Positions 8,980 to 17,576 are shown, numbered from the stretch's first letter. The stretch: DNA of 36,905 nt from Alphaproteobacteria bacterium (GCA_027456965.1 DAIDUA010000032.1:1-36905); one strand, 5' to 3'. Notes: generated from the sequence alone by a model not told the origin. Program-made: numbers and translations.

Positions 8980-9414
8980 TAGCGCCTTTGCCCGTGCTTC
9001 GAATGCGTCCGTCATTTTCAGCAGAACGTGTTCAAAGGCTTTTCCCGCAACGGCGCCCAGCAGCCGGTTCTTGAATTCGAAGGCGATGGAGAATTCCACC
9101 TTGCAGCCCTCGCCGTCAGGCGTGAAGCGCCAATGCGTCTCCAATTGGCGAAAGGGCCCTTCGGTCTGCGTCACATCAACCGCGCGCGCGGTCGGATCGA
9201 GCATCACGCGGCTGGTGTAGCGCTCGCGAAGCGCGCCGAAGCCGACAAGCATTTCGGCACGCTGCACCTCGCATGATTTCATGAGTTCCCGCGACAGCAC
9301 GCGCAACCCGATACACCACGGCAGGAACTCGGGATACTTCTCCACGTTCGCCACGACCGCGTACATTAGGTCGGCAGCGTACGGAACGTTTCTGCTTTCA
9401 GAGTGCGTGATCAC
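8962..9414 (-). CDS. COQ10/RatA-type START-domain protein
   Basis: This 150-residue protein belongs to the polyketide cyclase/START superfamily branch that includes mitochondrial COQ10 and bacterial RatA. It shows [21 protein letters not shown] at the start, PWC next, then [10 protein letters not shown] and VEFSIAFEF in the beta sheet, and a long C-terminal helix. COQ10 proteins bind ubiquinone and are needed for its function in respiration; E. coli RatA was described as a toxin blocking 70S assembly. The chromosomal position and lack of an antitoxin-like partner favour the ubiquinone role. The ATG overlaps the lipA stop (ATGA), and a lipA-COQ10 pair is common in alphaproteobacteria. The tail overlaps pncC on the opposite strand. 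Confidence 0.85.
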   Translation of the reverse strand: MITHSESRNVPYAADLMYAVVANVEKYPEFLPWCIGLRVLSRELMKSCEVQRAEMLVGFGALRERYTSRVMLDPTARAVDVTQTEGPFRQLETHWRFTPDGEGCKVEFSIAFEFKNRLLGAVAGKAFEHVLLKMTDAFEARAKALSEKAA

Positions 9415-10364
9415 GCGCGCGTGCGCGCCGCCTTGAGCTGCGCGAAATCCGAATCGGCATGATAGGAGGAGCGCGTCAGCGGACTGGCGGAGACCATTTG
9501 AAAGCCCTTCGCGCGGGCCGTCGCCTCCAGCGCCTTGAATTCGTCGGGCGACCAGAAGCGGTCGAGCGGCGCATGTTTGCGCGTCGGCTGCAGGTATTGG
9601 CCGATGGTGAGGTAGTCGACGCCGGCGGCGCGCAAATCGTCCATCACCTGCATGATCTCTTCACGGCTTTCGCCCAGCCCCACCATCAGACCGGATTTGG
9701 TGAAGCCGTCCGGGACCAGTTCTTTGGCGCGCTCCAGCAGCCGCAGCGAGACAAAATAGCGCGCACCGGGGCGGACGTTGAGATAAAGTCGCGGCACGGT
9801 TTCGAGATTGTGGTTGAAGACGTCGGGCCGCGCTTCCATCACGATCTCGATCGAGCCGGGCTTGCGCAAGAAATCCGGCGTCAGCACTTCCACTGTCGTA
9901 CCGGGGCTTTGTCGGCGGATAGCCTGAATGGTTTCGGCAAAATGTTTCGCTCCGCCGTCAGGCAGATCGTCGCGATCGACTGAAGTAACCACGACGTGCT
10001 TAAGGCCAAGCTTGGCCACCGCCTCGGCGACTCGATCCGGCTCTCCGCCATCAAGGGCGCCTGGCAGGCCCGTTTTCACATTGCAGAAGGCGCAGGCGCG
10101 CGTGCACGTGTCGCCCATGATCATCATGGTGGCGTGGCGGTGGGTCCAGCATTCGCCGATATTGGGACAGCCCGCCTCTTCGCAGACCGTGTGGAGCCCG
10201 TGCTCGCGCACGATGGTTTCCGTTTGGGAATACTCGCGCCCCATGGGCGCTTTGACGCGGATCCAGTCCGGCTTGCGCAAGACGGGGTTGTCGGGCCGGT
10301 TCGCCTTTTCCGGGTGGCGGAGGGCACGGCGATCCCTCTCCGCCTGGTCGATCACGGTGGTCAT
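9411..10364 (-). CDS. lipA: Lipoyl synthase
   Basis: This 317-residue radical SAM enzyme inserts two sulfurs into octanoyl groups on lipoyl domains of pyruvate and 2-oxoglutarate dehydrogenases and the glycine cleavage H protein. The auxiliary cluster motif is C61-x4-C66-x5-C72 ([12 protein letters not shown]). The radical SAM motif C87-x3-C91-x2-C94 reads CTRACAFC. The C-terminus carries SSYHAD, consistent with the RSSY serine that ligates the auxiliary cluster. AAGGG lies just before the ATG. It overlaps the following COQ10/RatA gene by 4 bp. Length and motifs are complete, so the call is secure. Confidence 0.97.
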   Translation of the reverse strand: MTTVIDQAERDRRALRHPEKANRPDNPVLRKPDWIRVKAPMGREYSQTETIVREHGLHTVCEEAGCPNIGECWTHRHATMMIMGDTCTRACAFCNVKTGLPGALDGGEPDRVAEAVAKLGLKHVVVTSVDRDDLPDGGAKHFAETIQAIRRQSPGTTVEVLTPDFLRKPGSIEIVMEARPDVFNHNLETVPRLYLNVRPGARYFVSLRLLERAKELVPDGFTKSGLMVGLGESREEIMQVMDDLRAAGVDYLTIGQYLQPTRKHAPLDRFWSPDEFKALEATARAKGFQMVSASPLTRSSYHADSDFAQLKAARTRA

Positions 10365-10432
10365 GGCCCTTACATATAGCTTGCTCTACCGGAAATCACC
10401 GGGTTCCGATAAGTTTGTGCCATAGAGCCAAG

Positions 10433-10463
10433 GGCGGGCCCTGCCCGCCGCCCAGGGGAGGAG
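10433..10463 (+). promoter_or_regulatory. GC-rich hairpin next to a strong ribosome site before the acyl-activating ligase
   Basis: GGCGGGC (10433-10439) and GCCCGCC (10443-10449) form a perfect 7-bp stem with a 3-nt loop. The strong Shine-Dalgarno GGGGAGGAG (10455-10463) begins 5 nt after the stem and is followed by the TTG start at 10467. The ribosome site decides the start; the hairpin may modulate access to it. Confidence 0.4.
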
Positions 10464-10466
10464 CCA

Positions 10467-12065
10467 TTGGCCGTTGCAACCGTCGCCGCCGCGTCCGGCG
10501 AAGATATCGTGCCGTTCGACATGATCCGCACCAGGAAGCCGGTCTTCCAGGCGCTGATCGATGCCCGGGCCCGTTATGGCGGCAGCAAGCCGGCCATCGT
10601 CGACGGCGACGAGCGCGTCGTGACGTACGACGACCTCGTGCGCGCTTCACTGGCGCTTGGTCATGCTCTGAAAAAGGGAACCGCCAAGGGCGAATGCGTC
10701 GGGATCATGCTGCCGACCAGTATCGGCGCGGTGGTTTCGTTCTTCGCGCTCTCCGCCTTCGGCCGCATCCCGACCATGCTGAACTTCACCAGCGGCGCGG
10801 CCGGGATCATGAGCGCGCTGCGCACCGCGCAGGTCAAACGCGTCATTACGGCCCATCGGTTCATCGAACTCGCAAAGCTCGAAGTGCTGGAAGCCGAACT
10901 CTCCATGGCCGCGGAGATCGTCTATCTGGAGGACGTGCGCGAGAAGCTGTCTGTGCTCGACAAGGCGGTTGCGGCGATCGGTCAATATGTGCCGGGCGCC
11001 GTCACGGCGCGCGCGGCGGCCGAAACGCCGGCCGTGATTCTGTTTACTTCTGGCACGGAAGGTGCGCCAAAGGGTGTCGCTCTGTCGCACACCAATCTTC
11101 TGGTCAATGTGGAGCAGGTCCGCGCGCACATTGCGCTGTACCCGACCGACATCCTGTTCAATCCCCTGCCCACGTTCCATTGCTTTGGGCTGACGGTCGG
11201 CGCGCTGATGCCGCTCTTCCTCGGGTTGAAGGCCGTGTTCCACCCGACGCCCCTGCAGCCGCATGAGATTGTTCGCCGCGTCAAGGAGACCGGCGCCACG
11301 ATCCTGCTGTCGACGGACACCTTCATGTCGCAATACGCGCGCGCGGGCGAACAGGGCGACCTGAATTCGCTGCGCATCGCCGTGTGCGGCGCGGAGCGCG
11401 TGCGCGACGAAACGCGCCAGCTCCTGCGCAAGAAATACGCGATCGATCTGATCGAGGGCTACGGTGTGACCGAGACCGCGCCCGTCGCCGCCGCGAACCA
11501 GCCTGGCGCCAACCGCCCGGGGACGGTGGGCCGGCTGATGTCCGGCATGCAGGCGCGGCTCGAACCGGTTGAGTGTATCCCGCATGCCGGACGGCTGTTC
11601 CTGAAGGGGCCGAACGTCATGCTCGGCTACATCAAGGCGGAAAATCCCGGAGTCATCGTCCCGGTGGAAGGCGGTTGGCACGATACGGGCGATGTCGTCG
11701 CGATCGACGACGAAGGATTCATCTCCATCAAGGGCCGGCTGAAGCGGTTCGCGAAAGTCGGCGGCGAAACGGTTTCGCTCGCGGTGGTGGAAAACTGCGC
11801 TACCTCGCTATGGCCGGACTACAATCACGCGGCCATCGCGCTGCCGGACGGCCGCAAAGGCGAACAGATCGTCCTGGTCACCACAAATCCGGAAGCCCAA
11901 CGCATCGACCTTGTGGGCTGGGCCCAGAACCACGGTGTGGCCGAGATCGCCGTGCCACGCAGGTTGATCCACGCGAAAGACATCCCCGTGCTTGGCACTG
12001 GGAAAACGGATTACGTGAGAGTCGAGAAAATCGTGATGGCCGAAAAGTCGGCTTCGGCGGCGTGA
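10467..12065 (+). CDS. Aas-type acyl-ACP/acyl-CoA synthetase (AMP-forming), without acyltransferase domain
   Basis: This 532-residue member of the adenylate-forming superfamily has P-loop FTSGTEGAPKG (193-203), GYGVTET (331-337), DTGD (406-409) and a C-terminal LGTGK with catalytic K513. From memory of E. coli Aas, it resembles the ligase half most: matching stretches include FNPLPTFHCFGLTVG, GRLFLKGPNVMLGY and RLKRFAKVGGE. Aas activates fatty acids onto ACP and re-acylates lysophosphatidylethanolamine, but the N-terminal PlsC-like acyltransferase is absent here. A free fatty acid or lysolipid recycling role is inferred. The start is a TTG at 10467 with a strong GGGGAGGAG; no in-frame ATG lies before the conserved N-terminus. 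A methyltransferase gene follows after 2 bp. Confidence 0.85.
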   Translation: MAVATVAAASGEDIVPFDMIRTRKPVFQALIDARARYGGSKPAIVDGDERVVTYDDLVRASLALGHALKKGTAKGECVGIMLPTSIGAVVSFFALSAFGRIPTMLNFTSGAAGIMSALRTAQVKRVITAHRFIELAKLEVLEAELSMAAEIVYLEDVREKLSVLDKAVAAIGQYVPGAVTARAAAETPAVILFTSGTEGAPKGVALSHTNLLVNVEQVRAHIALYPTDILFNPLPTFHCFGLTVGALMPLFLGLKAVFHPTPLQPHEIVRRVKETGATILLSTDTFMSQYARAGEQGDLNSLRIAVCGAERVRDETRQLLRKKYAIDLIEGYGVTETAPVAAANQPGANRPGTVGRLMSGMQARLEPVECIPHAGRLFLKGPNVMLGYIKAENPGVIVPVEGGWHDTGDVVAIDDEGFISIKGRLKRFAKVGGETVSLAVVENCATSLWPDYNHAAIALPDGRKGEQIVLVTTNPEAQRIDLVGWAQNHGVAEIAVPRRLIHAKDIPVLGTGKTDYVRVEKIVMAEKSASAA

Positions 12066-12067
12066 CC

Positions 12068-12676
12068 ATGGCGCGGGTTCGTCAAGCGATGCAGCCGCAC
12101 GGCTTCCGGGGTCGGGTCTTCGGCCGGCTGATGGACCGTTTCAACGCATCGGCGCATAATTTCGCTTTCAAACGTCTCGACGTGCACAATTCGGATCGTG
12201 TGCTGGAGATCGGCTTCGGGACCGGGCGGCTGGCGCGCAAACTGGCAAAGGCGGCGCGCGACGGACTGGTTGGTGGCGTCGATCCTTCCGAATTGATGTT
12301 GGAAACGGCGGAGAAGCGCACACGGAGGTTCCGCAAGAAGGGACGCGTGGAGTTGAAGCTGGGAGACGCTTCCGCCCTGCCCTGGCCTGACGAAACCTTC
12401 GACAAGGCTGCAGCACTGCACAGTTTCCAGTTCTGGAGCGATCCGGCGCACGACCTTGCCGAAGTCCATCGCGTGCTAAAACCGGGCGGACTGCTGCTGC
12501 TGATCCTGCGTGCGCACAGGAAAGCGGGCCCGAAATGGCTGCCCAATCCGATCAGCCGCTCCGGGCAGGAAATCGCGGGCGTCCTACAACTGCTGACCGA
12601 CAACGGCTTCGTCGGCACGCGCCTCGAAGGCAAGGTCGGTTCGTCGGCAGTGCTGACGGCGCGAAAAGCCGCCTGA
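12068..12676 (+). CDS. Class I SAM-dependent methyltransferase
   Basis: This 202-residue protein has the class I fold. Motif I is VLEIGFGTGRLA, the acidic end of strand 2 is GVDPSELML, the motif II region is GDASALPWPDETFD, and motif III is LKPGGLLLLI. An N-terminal FNASAHNFAF stretch resembles the helical region of UbiE- and PmtA-like enzymes. It belongs to the Methyltransf_11/25 type; substrate cannot be read from sequence. Its position 2 bp after the Aas-type ligase suggests co-translation and possibly a lipid or quinone substrate, which is inference. The stop is 3 bp from the convergent NAT stop, leaving no room for a terminator. Confidence 0.8.
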   Translation: MARVRQAMQPHGFRGRVFGRLMDRFNASAHNFAFKRLDVHNSDRVLEIGFGTGRLARKLAKAARDGLVGGVDPSELMLETAEKRTRRFRKKGRVELKLGDASALPWPDETFDKAAALHSFQFWSDPAHDLAEVHRVLKPGGLLLLILRAHRKAGPKWLPNPISRSGQEIAGVLQLLTDNGFVGTRLEGKVGSSAVLTARKAA

Positions 12677-12679
12677 GAT

Positions 12680-13489
12680 CTATTTTGCCGCAAACAGCAT
12701 TTCATGCCGGGCGCAGATCTTCGGCCAGAGCAACGCCGCTTCTGGGAGCTTCAGGCCAAAGACATCATCCAGCGCGGTGACGTATTCGTCTGCGTCGGCA
12801 AGGACGCGGTCCTTGTGGCCGTCCGGCGTCAGATGGCGCAGCATGCGGCCGCGCAGAACAGAGAGCCCCATCGCAGTGTGACGCTGGCATATGGCGTTTT
12901 GCACGAACACAGACTCCTGAGAAATCTGCAGCCAGTCGCACTTCCTGGCGAGCAGAGCCTCGTCCGCCTCGACCAGATTGAAATCGAAGGACGGCGCACC
13001 GGCCCCCGCGTGATTGTGCAGGCGCCACCATCCGCCATCCTGGCGCGAGAGCGCAAAGTCGAAGCCGCGCGAGACGAAGGCGCCGGGCGCAACGCGGATG
13101 GGATCGATCGGTCCGTCGCCGAATCCGACGTCCGCGAGATAAATCCCTTCCTCCAGTTCGACCTTCAGCACCAGATGATTGCCGATCGACGTGTCGCCGG
13201 ACGCTTCGCGCATTACGGCGCCGGCGCTGCGCGTCACCTTGAAACCCAGTTGGCCGAGCGCCCAGCCGAACAAGCCGTTCATCTCGTAGCACCAGCCGCC
13301 ACGCCGGTTCGTGACCATTTTATCGAAGATGGCCGCGAGTCCGGTGGTGACCGGCTGACCGAGTTGCACGTCAAGATTTTCGTAGGGAATGGCCAAGAGA
13401 TGGGCGCGATGCAGGGCGGTCAGCGTCGCGAGGTCCGGGCGCGTCACACCACCGAAGCCAATGCGTTCGAGATAGGCGGCGACGTTCAT
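12680..13489 (-). CDS. nat: Arylamine N-acetyltransferase
   Basis: This 269-residue NAT-family enzyme transfers acetyl, or another acyl, from CoA to arylamines, hydrazines and similar compounds. The Cys-His-Asp triad is C67 in NRRGGWCYEMN, H105 in GNHLVLKV and D120 in LADVGFGDGP. The opening IPYENLDVQLG element is also present. Length is typical for bacterial NATs. The ATG at 13489 with AGGGG 7 nt upstream is preferred; the frame extends to 13585 but the extra 32 residues are not NAT-like. It is divergent from the PadR gene, with 195 bp between start codons, so the palindromic sites there may control both. Natural substrate unknown. Confidence 0.93.
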   Translation of the reverse strand: MNVAAYLERIGFGGVTRPDLATLTALHRAHLLAIPYENLDVQLGQPVTTGLAAIFDKMVTNRRGGWCYEMNGLFGWALGQLGFKVTRSAGAVMREASGDTSIGNHLVLKVELEEGIYLADVGFGDGPIDPIRVAPGAFVSRGFDFALSRQDGGWWRLHNHAGAGAPSFDFNLVEADEALLARKCDWLQISQESVFVQNAICQRHTAMGLSVLRGRMLRHLTPDGHKDRVLADADEYVTALDDVFGLKLPEAALLWPKICARHEMLFAAK

Positions 13490-13599
13490 TAGGCGCCCCT
13501 GAGCCAAGCTGCCGCGCCTGCTATCACAGGCAGCCAGCCAAATCCTAGGAGTGTATTCCGTTAACTGTTTCGTTTGCCGAATCAAAATATTTTCAAGTT

Positions 13600-13654
13600 C
13601 CCTATAGGGTGGTCTTGCATATTACGAAGTTCATGCTAGATATGAGTTCGTAAT
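13600..13654. promoter_or_regulatory. padR-nat divergent region: inverted repeats, likely PadR operator and promoter
   Basis: ATTACGAA (13621-13628) and TTCGTAAT (13647-13654) are perfect 8-bp arms 18 bp apart, with an inner TCAT/ATGA pair (13631-13634 and 13642-13645). TTGCAT (13615-13620) with TAGATA 16 nt further on (13637-13642) could be a weak promoter towards padR, lying inside the repeat. CCCTATAGGG (13600-13609) is a separate 10-bp palindrome. Position and symmetry suit autoregulation by the adjacent PadR protein; this is inference. Confidence 0.5.
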
Positions 13655-13684
13655 AGTTGGAGGGCGGAAGAAAGGCGCGTTTCA

Positions 13685-14080
13685 GTGGCAGACGAAACTC
13701 AATACACGCGCAAATTCCGTAAGGAACTCATGGCCGGGCTCTCATCGCTCGTCCTCCTGGCTGTGCTCGCTCGCGCGGGCCGGGAGATGTACGGATACGA
13801 AATCGCCAAAGCCGTGAAGGCCGAGGGCGAAGGCGGTCTGATCTTCAAACAGGGGGCAATCTACCCCGTCCTGCGCTCGCTCAATGTCCTGGGCCTGCTG
13901 GAGAGCCGGGTAGAGGCTTCCGCCTTCGGTCCGCCGCGGCGCTACTACAGCATCACCGACGAAGGGCGGCGCGCGCTCGCCGAATGGCAGTTTGCCTGGC
14001 GCGACATGCGCGAGTTCGTCGACGACGCGCTCAAGGCCGGCACCGGAGGGATGGCCCATGAATTCCAGCCAAGCGCCTGA
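13685..14080 (+). CDS. PadR-family transcriptional regulator
   Basis: This 131-residue winged-helix protein has the PadR signature: MYGYEIAK (35-42), the recognition region GAIYPVLRSLNVLGLL (57-72), and the wing GPPRRYYSIT (82-91), followed by a dimerising C-terminal helix. PadR proteins usually repress their own operon and are released by ligands or partner proteins. The GTG at 13685 is taken as the start, with AAAGG about 10 nt upstream; an ATG at 13730 is a shorter alternative that would clip the first helix. It overlaps the next gene by 23 bp, and a PadR plus HAAS-type membrane protein is a known recurring pair, suggesting the two form one signalling unit. The ligand is unknown. Confidence 0.9.
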   Translation: MADETQYTRKFRKELMAGLSSLVLLAVLARAGREMYGYEIAKAVKAEGEGGLIFKQGAIYPVLRSLNVLGLLESRVEASAFGPPRRYYSITDEGRRALAEWQFAWRDMREFVDDALKAGTGGMAHEFQPSA

Positions 14081-14960
14081 GACAGTCCGCGCCTATCTCG
14101 ACCAATTGCGCAGAGCTCTCAAGGGCGCCCCGCCAGGCCTGATCGCCGATGCGCTGGCGGACTGCGAAGAGCATCTGAACAACGAGATCGCACAGAACCC
14201 CGGTCAGGACGAAGCCAGCGTGCTGGCTTCCGTGGTGGAGACCTACGGCTCGCCACAAGAAATTGCGGAGGAGTATCGCGACATGGAAGCAACGATTTCC
14301 ACGCCATTTCCCAAGCAGGACGAGCCAGCTCGGCGCCGTCACGGATTTTTCAACGTCATCTCCGATCCGCGCACCTACGGTGCGTTGCTCTATATGCTGC
14401 TGGCGCTGGTCACCGGCATCTTCTATTTCACATGGACGGTCGTCGGCATCTCCATTACGGCCGGATTTGCGATCCTTATTCTCGGCATTCCATTCGCCCT
14501 GCTCTTCGTCGGTTCGATCCGCCTGCTAAGCCATGTGGAGGGACGCATCGTCGAAGGCCTGCTGGGCGTGCGCATGCCGCGCCGCCTGCCCCCGACCACC
14601 GCACCGGACGAGTCCATCTTCACACGGATCAAGGAAGCGCTGGTCGACATGCGGACATGGACCTCGATGTTCTATCTGCTGCTGATGCTGCCGCTCGGCA
14701 TCATCTATTTCGTGGTGGCGGTGGTCGGGCTTTCCGTGTCCATCGGGGTCGCTGGCGGCGCGATCTACGGGCTCATCACCAATCACAGCAACTTCCAGGT
14801 CGGCGACGTCCCCTGGCTCGACCACCTGCTCCACACGGCGCCGGGGCTATTCCTGGTGGCGCTGGTCGGGCTGCTGCTGTTCTTCGTCGTCCTGCACATC
14901 GCAAGGGCAGTCGGCTGGATGCACGGCCGCATTGCGGAAGGGCTTCTCGTCCGGCTTTGA
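14058..14960 (+). CDS. HAAS/DUF1700-like membrane protein with duplicated sensor-like domain
   Basis: This 300-residue protein starts with a helical HAAS-like domain (about 5-80): YLDQLRRAL, then ADALADCEEHL and YGSPQEIAEEY, the pattern of proteins encoded beside PadR regulators. Two related membrane modules follow. Module 1 (about 96-178) has DPRTYGALLYMLLALVTGI, a VVGIS stretch and RIVEGLLGVR. Module 2 (about 187-300) has DMRTWTSMFYLLLMLPLGI, VVGLS and RIAEGLLVRL. These resemble the putative sensor domain found at the N-terminus of some histidine kinases, here without any kinase. The ATG at 14058 has GGAGGG 7 nt upstream, inside the end of padR. It probably passes an envelope or membrane signal to PadR; this is inferred from pairing and topology. 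Confidence 0.8.
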   Translation: MNSSQAPETVRAYLDQLRRALKGAPPGLIADALADCEEHLNNEIAQNPGQDEASVLASVVETYGSPQEIAEEYRDMEATISTPFPKQDEPARRRHGFFNVISDPRTYGALLYMLLALVTGIFYFTWTVVGISITAGFAILILGIPFALLFVGSIRLLSHVEGRIVEGLLGVRMPRRLPPTTAPDESIFTRIKEALVDMRTWTSMFYLLLMLPLGIIYFVVAVVGLSVSIGVAGGAIYGLITNHSNFQVGDVPWLDHLLHTAPGLFLVALVGLLLFFVVLHIARAVGWMHGRIAEGLLVRL

Positions 14961-14992
14961 CAACCCCCGAAAAGTCCGGCCGAAGCAGGCGC

Positions 14993-15028
14993 GGTCCATG
15001 GGCCAAAAGGTCCGTGGACCGTGCTTTT
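14993..15028 (+). terminator. Probable terminator after the padR operon
   Basis: GGTCCATGGGCC (14993-15004) and GGTCCGTGGACC (15009-15020) pair over 12 positions, two of them G-U, around an AAAA loop. GTGCTTTTCT follows. The stem is strong but the T tract is short. It starts 33 bp after the stop codon and fits a rho-independent terminator. Confidence 0.55.
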
Positions 15029-15127
15029 CTGTGGTCTGGCAGTCGCCGCGGGAAATGTCAGAATCACAAATTAGTACAACCCTTTGTTCCGAGCTGGTGC
15101 AGGCAATTGTTAACACGACGGTAATGG

Positions 15128-15156
15128 TTGACGTCGCAGTATGGGCTCGGGCTATA
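15128..15156 (+). promoter_or_regulatory. Possible promoter of the M23 peptidase gene
   Basis: TTGACG (15128-15133) is followed after 17 nt by GCTATA (15151-15156), about 84 bp before the GTG start. The -35 is near consensus; the -10 is weak. It is the best promoter candidate in the 279-bp gap 14961-15239. Confidence 0.4.
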
Positions 15157-15239
15157 TGCCACGTCGCCGGCTCGCCAGCGGGCTGATCTAAGGGCTTGGT
15201 TTCGCGTATGACCGCGAAAATCGTAAGGCAGGAGCCAAC

Positions 15240-16847
15240 GTGGACGGGCTAAGAGAACCGACGGCACAGTCACCTCTGTATGAATGGGGCCGCTCCGCGC
15301 GCTCCGCCCTGTCTACCACCGACGGCCGCTGGGCCTTGGTTTCGACGTCCCTGACCGCCGTGATCGCGGGTTCCATTGCCTGGCTGGCCATGGGCACGAT
15401 GCCGCCCGCGAACTCCATCGGTTTTGATACCGCCAACCACCAATTGCTGCCCTATCGCCTGTTCCAGAATCTGATGCAGTCGAGCGGCGGCGCGCTGTAC
15501 GCTGCACTCGGGAATTCCGGCAATGTCCACGTCAGGACGATGCCGTCCGCGACCAGCCAAGTCCCGCTAGACAATACCTTGGCGGCGGAGCAAGCGAGCG
15601 AAAATCAGAAGCCGAGCGTTGAGACCCATACGGTCACGCTGGACGACGGCGATACACTTGCCGGTGCGCTCGAAGATGCGGGCATTTCCGCAAGCGACGC
15701 AAACGCGGCGATCGCCGCGCTGGCAAAAGTCTACGATCCGCGCAGCCTACGCGCCGGGCAAGCGTTCGACCTGACCTACTCGACACAGCCGGATCAATCT
15801 GCCCAACCCTCAAATTTCACGGATACCTCGTCCGGCGACAATGGCAACCTAGCCGGCGCACAACCGGTGAACTCGCAATCGGTCGAGCGGCTGCTGTCGA
15901 TTACCTTCTCGCCGACGATCGAGCACGACATCACTGTCACGCGTGCGGCGGACGGAACCTTCGCGGCGACCGACGCCGTGAAGCAGCTCACGGCGCATGT
16001 GCATCGCGCCGGCGCGACGATCGATTCCAGTCTCTATCTCTCCGCGATGCATGCCGGCATCCCCGCCGACGTCGTTGTCGAGATGATCAAGATGTTTTCC
16101 TACAAGGTAGATTTCCAGCGCGACATCCACCCCGGTGACTCGTTCCAGGTCTTCTACGACTACTACTACACGCCGCAGGGACAGCCCGTGAAAGTGGGCA
16201 ATATCTCCTACGCGATGATGAAGCTGGGCGGCCGTGAGATTTCGCTCTACCGCTACCAGCCGAATCCGAATGAACCGGCGGATTATTTCGATGCCCACGG
16301 CCAGAGCGCCAAGGGCATGCTGATGAAGACGCCGGTGGATGGCGCCCGCATCACCTCGGGTTTCGGCATGCGCTTCCACCCGATCCTGGGCTACACGCGG
16401 ATGCACAAGGGCGTCGATTTCGGCGTGCCGATCGGAACGCCGGTGATGGCCGCCGGCTCAGGCACCATCGCGTTCATGGGATGGGAAAACGGCTACGGGA
16501 AATTCGTCCTGCTGAATAACGGCAACGGCTATTCGACCGCCTATGGGCATCTGTCGCGCTTCGCGCCCGGCCTGCACAAGGGCTCGCATGTTCGTCAGGC
16601 CCAGGTGATCGCCTATAGCGGCATGACGGGTATGGCGACCGGCCCGCACCTCCATTACGAAATCCGCATCAACGGCGTGCAGGTTAATCCGCTGAAGGTG
16701 AAGATCGCGCAAGGGCGCAAACTTCAGGGTCGCGAATTGCAGAAGTTCCTCGCCGCCCGGATGCATATCGACGCCGAACTGGCCGCCACCAAGCTGGAAA
16801 CCAAAGTCGCGGATATCTCCACGGACCTGCGCCAGGCCGCACGGTAA
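15240..16847 (+). CDS. M23-family metallopeptidase, membrane-anchored peptidoglycan hydrolase or regulator
   Basis: This 535-residue envelope protein has a short cytoplasmic N-terminus, one membrane anchor (about 32-53), a linker, an opacity-associated/LysM-like segment (about 128-182: GDTLAGALEDAGIS and RAGQAFDLTY), and a second beta-rich region. The LytM/M23 peptidase domain lies at about 365-490. Zinc ligands H389 and D393 lie in HKGVD, and H470/H472 in HLHYE; SGFGMRFHP and AYGHLSR are present, so the site looks active rather than degenerate as in EnvC-type activators. It would cleave peptide cross-links in the periplasm during growth or division. The GTG at 15240 has AGGAG 7 nt upstream. 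It is monocistronic by spacing. Confidence 0.9.
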   Translation: MDGLREPTAQSPLYEWGRSARSALSTTDGRWALVSTSLTAVIAGSIAWLAMGTMPPANSIGFDTANHQLLPYRLFQNLMQSSGGALYAALGNSGNVHVRTMPSATSQVPLDNTLAAEQASENQKPSVETHTVTLDDGDTLAGALEDAGISASDANAAIAALAKVYDPRSLRAGQAFDLTYSTQPDQSAQPSNFTDTSSGDNGNLAGAQPVNSQSVERLLSITFSPTIEHDITVTRAADGTFAATDAVKQLTAHVHRAGATIDSSLYLSAMHAGIPADVVVEMIKMFSYKVDFQRDIHPGDSFQVFYDYYYTPQGQPVKVGNISYAMMKLGGREISLYRYQPNPNEPADYFDAHGQSAKGMLMKTPVDGARITSGFGMRFHPILGYTRMHKGVDFGVPIGTPVMAAGSGTIAFMGWENGYGKFVLLNNGNGYSTAYGHLSRFAPGLHKGSHVRQAQVIAYSGMTGMATGPHLHYEIRINGVQVNPLKVKIAQGRKLQGRELQKFLAARMHIDAELAATKLETKVADISTDLRQAAR

Positions 16848-16995
16848 GCGTCACGGCCTTGTCGATTTAGCCATGAAGACGGCCCGCCGGCATTAAAGTG
16901 TCGTTGGCGAGGCCAGTTTTGTTTGGCCGAATCCCGCGAATCCCTGCAGTCTCTCCCGTCTGACGGCCCAACGAGCCGCTTATGGGGAGGAAAAC

Positions 16996-17571
16996 ATGTC
17001 CAACGCAACAACCGCGCCAGAGGCGAATCCGGCCGCGCTAGGATTGGTGGGTTTCGGCCTGACGACTGTCCTGCTGAGCCTGATCAACGCCGGCATATTG
17101 CCCGCCGCCGGCGAAAGCGTCGTGATTCCGCTGGCCATTGCCTATGGCGGGACCATCCAGATCATCGCCGGACTGCTGGAAGTCAGATCCAGAAACACCT
17201 TCGGAATGACTGCCTTCCTGAGCTACGGCGCGTTCTGGTGGTGGTTCGCATTGTTATTGATGCTCGGCCACAACGGCATTCTCGACCTCACGGGCGCAGG
17301 AACCACCATTGGCGTGGCCCTGCTGTTGTGGGGCGTCTTTACGTTCTACATGTGGGTGAGCACGTTCAAGCTTTCGCGAACGCTCTTCCTGATTTTTCTC
17401 ACCCTGTGGATCACGTTTTTCCTGCTGGGCGCCGGCGCGCTTCTCGCCATGCCGCAGCTGTCGCAACTTGGCGGCTGGCTCGGCCTGTTGTGCGGCACCC
17501 TTGCGATGTACGGAAGTTTTGCCATCGTCACGAACGCGACGTTCGGGCGAACCGTTGTGCCGCTGGGTTGA
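16996..17571 (+). CDS. SatP/YaaH (GPR1/FUN34) family acetate transporter
   Basis: This 191-residue inner-membrane protein has the family signature NPAALGL (11-17) near the N-terminus and about six hydrophobic helices covering 15-35, 42-63, 71-94, 98-118, 124-150 and 155-180. The conserved AYGGTIQIIAGLLE and FGMTAFLSYGAFWW stretches are visible. Family members carry acetate or succinate with protons. GGGGAGG lies 7 nt before the ATG, giving a strong start. A secreted esterase gene begins 5 bp after its stop, so they are almost certainly co-transcribed. That context suggests uptake of a short acid released outside the cytoplasm, which is inference. Confidence 0.9.
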   Translation: MSNATTAPEANPAALGLVGFGLTTVLLSLINAGILPAAGESVVIPLAIAYGGTIQIIAGLLEVRSRNTFGMTAFLSYGAFWWWFALLLMLGHNGILDLTGAGTTIGVALLLWGVFTFYMWVSTFKLSRTLFLIFLTLWITFFLLGAGALLAMPQLSQLGGWLGLLCGTLAMYGSFAIVTNATFGRTVVPLG

Positions 17572-17576
17572 TCGCG

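Noticed and set aside
8962-9414. RatA-type toxin of a toxin-antitoxin system
   Set aside because: No RatB-like antitoxin neighbour is present and the gene is coupled to lipA; the COQ10-like ubiquinone role fits better.
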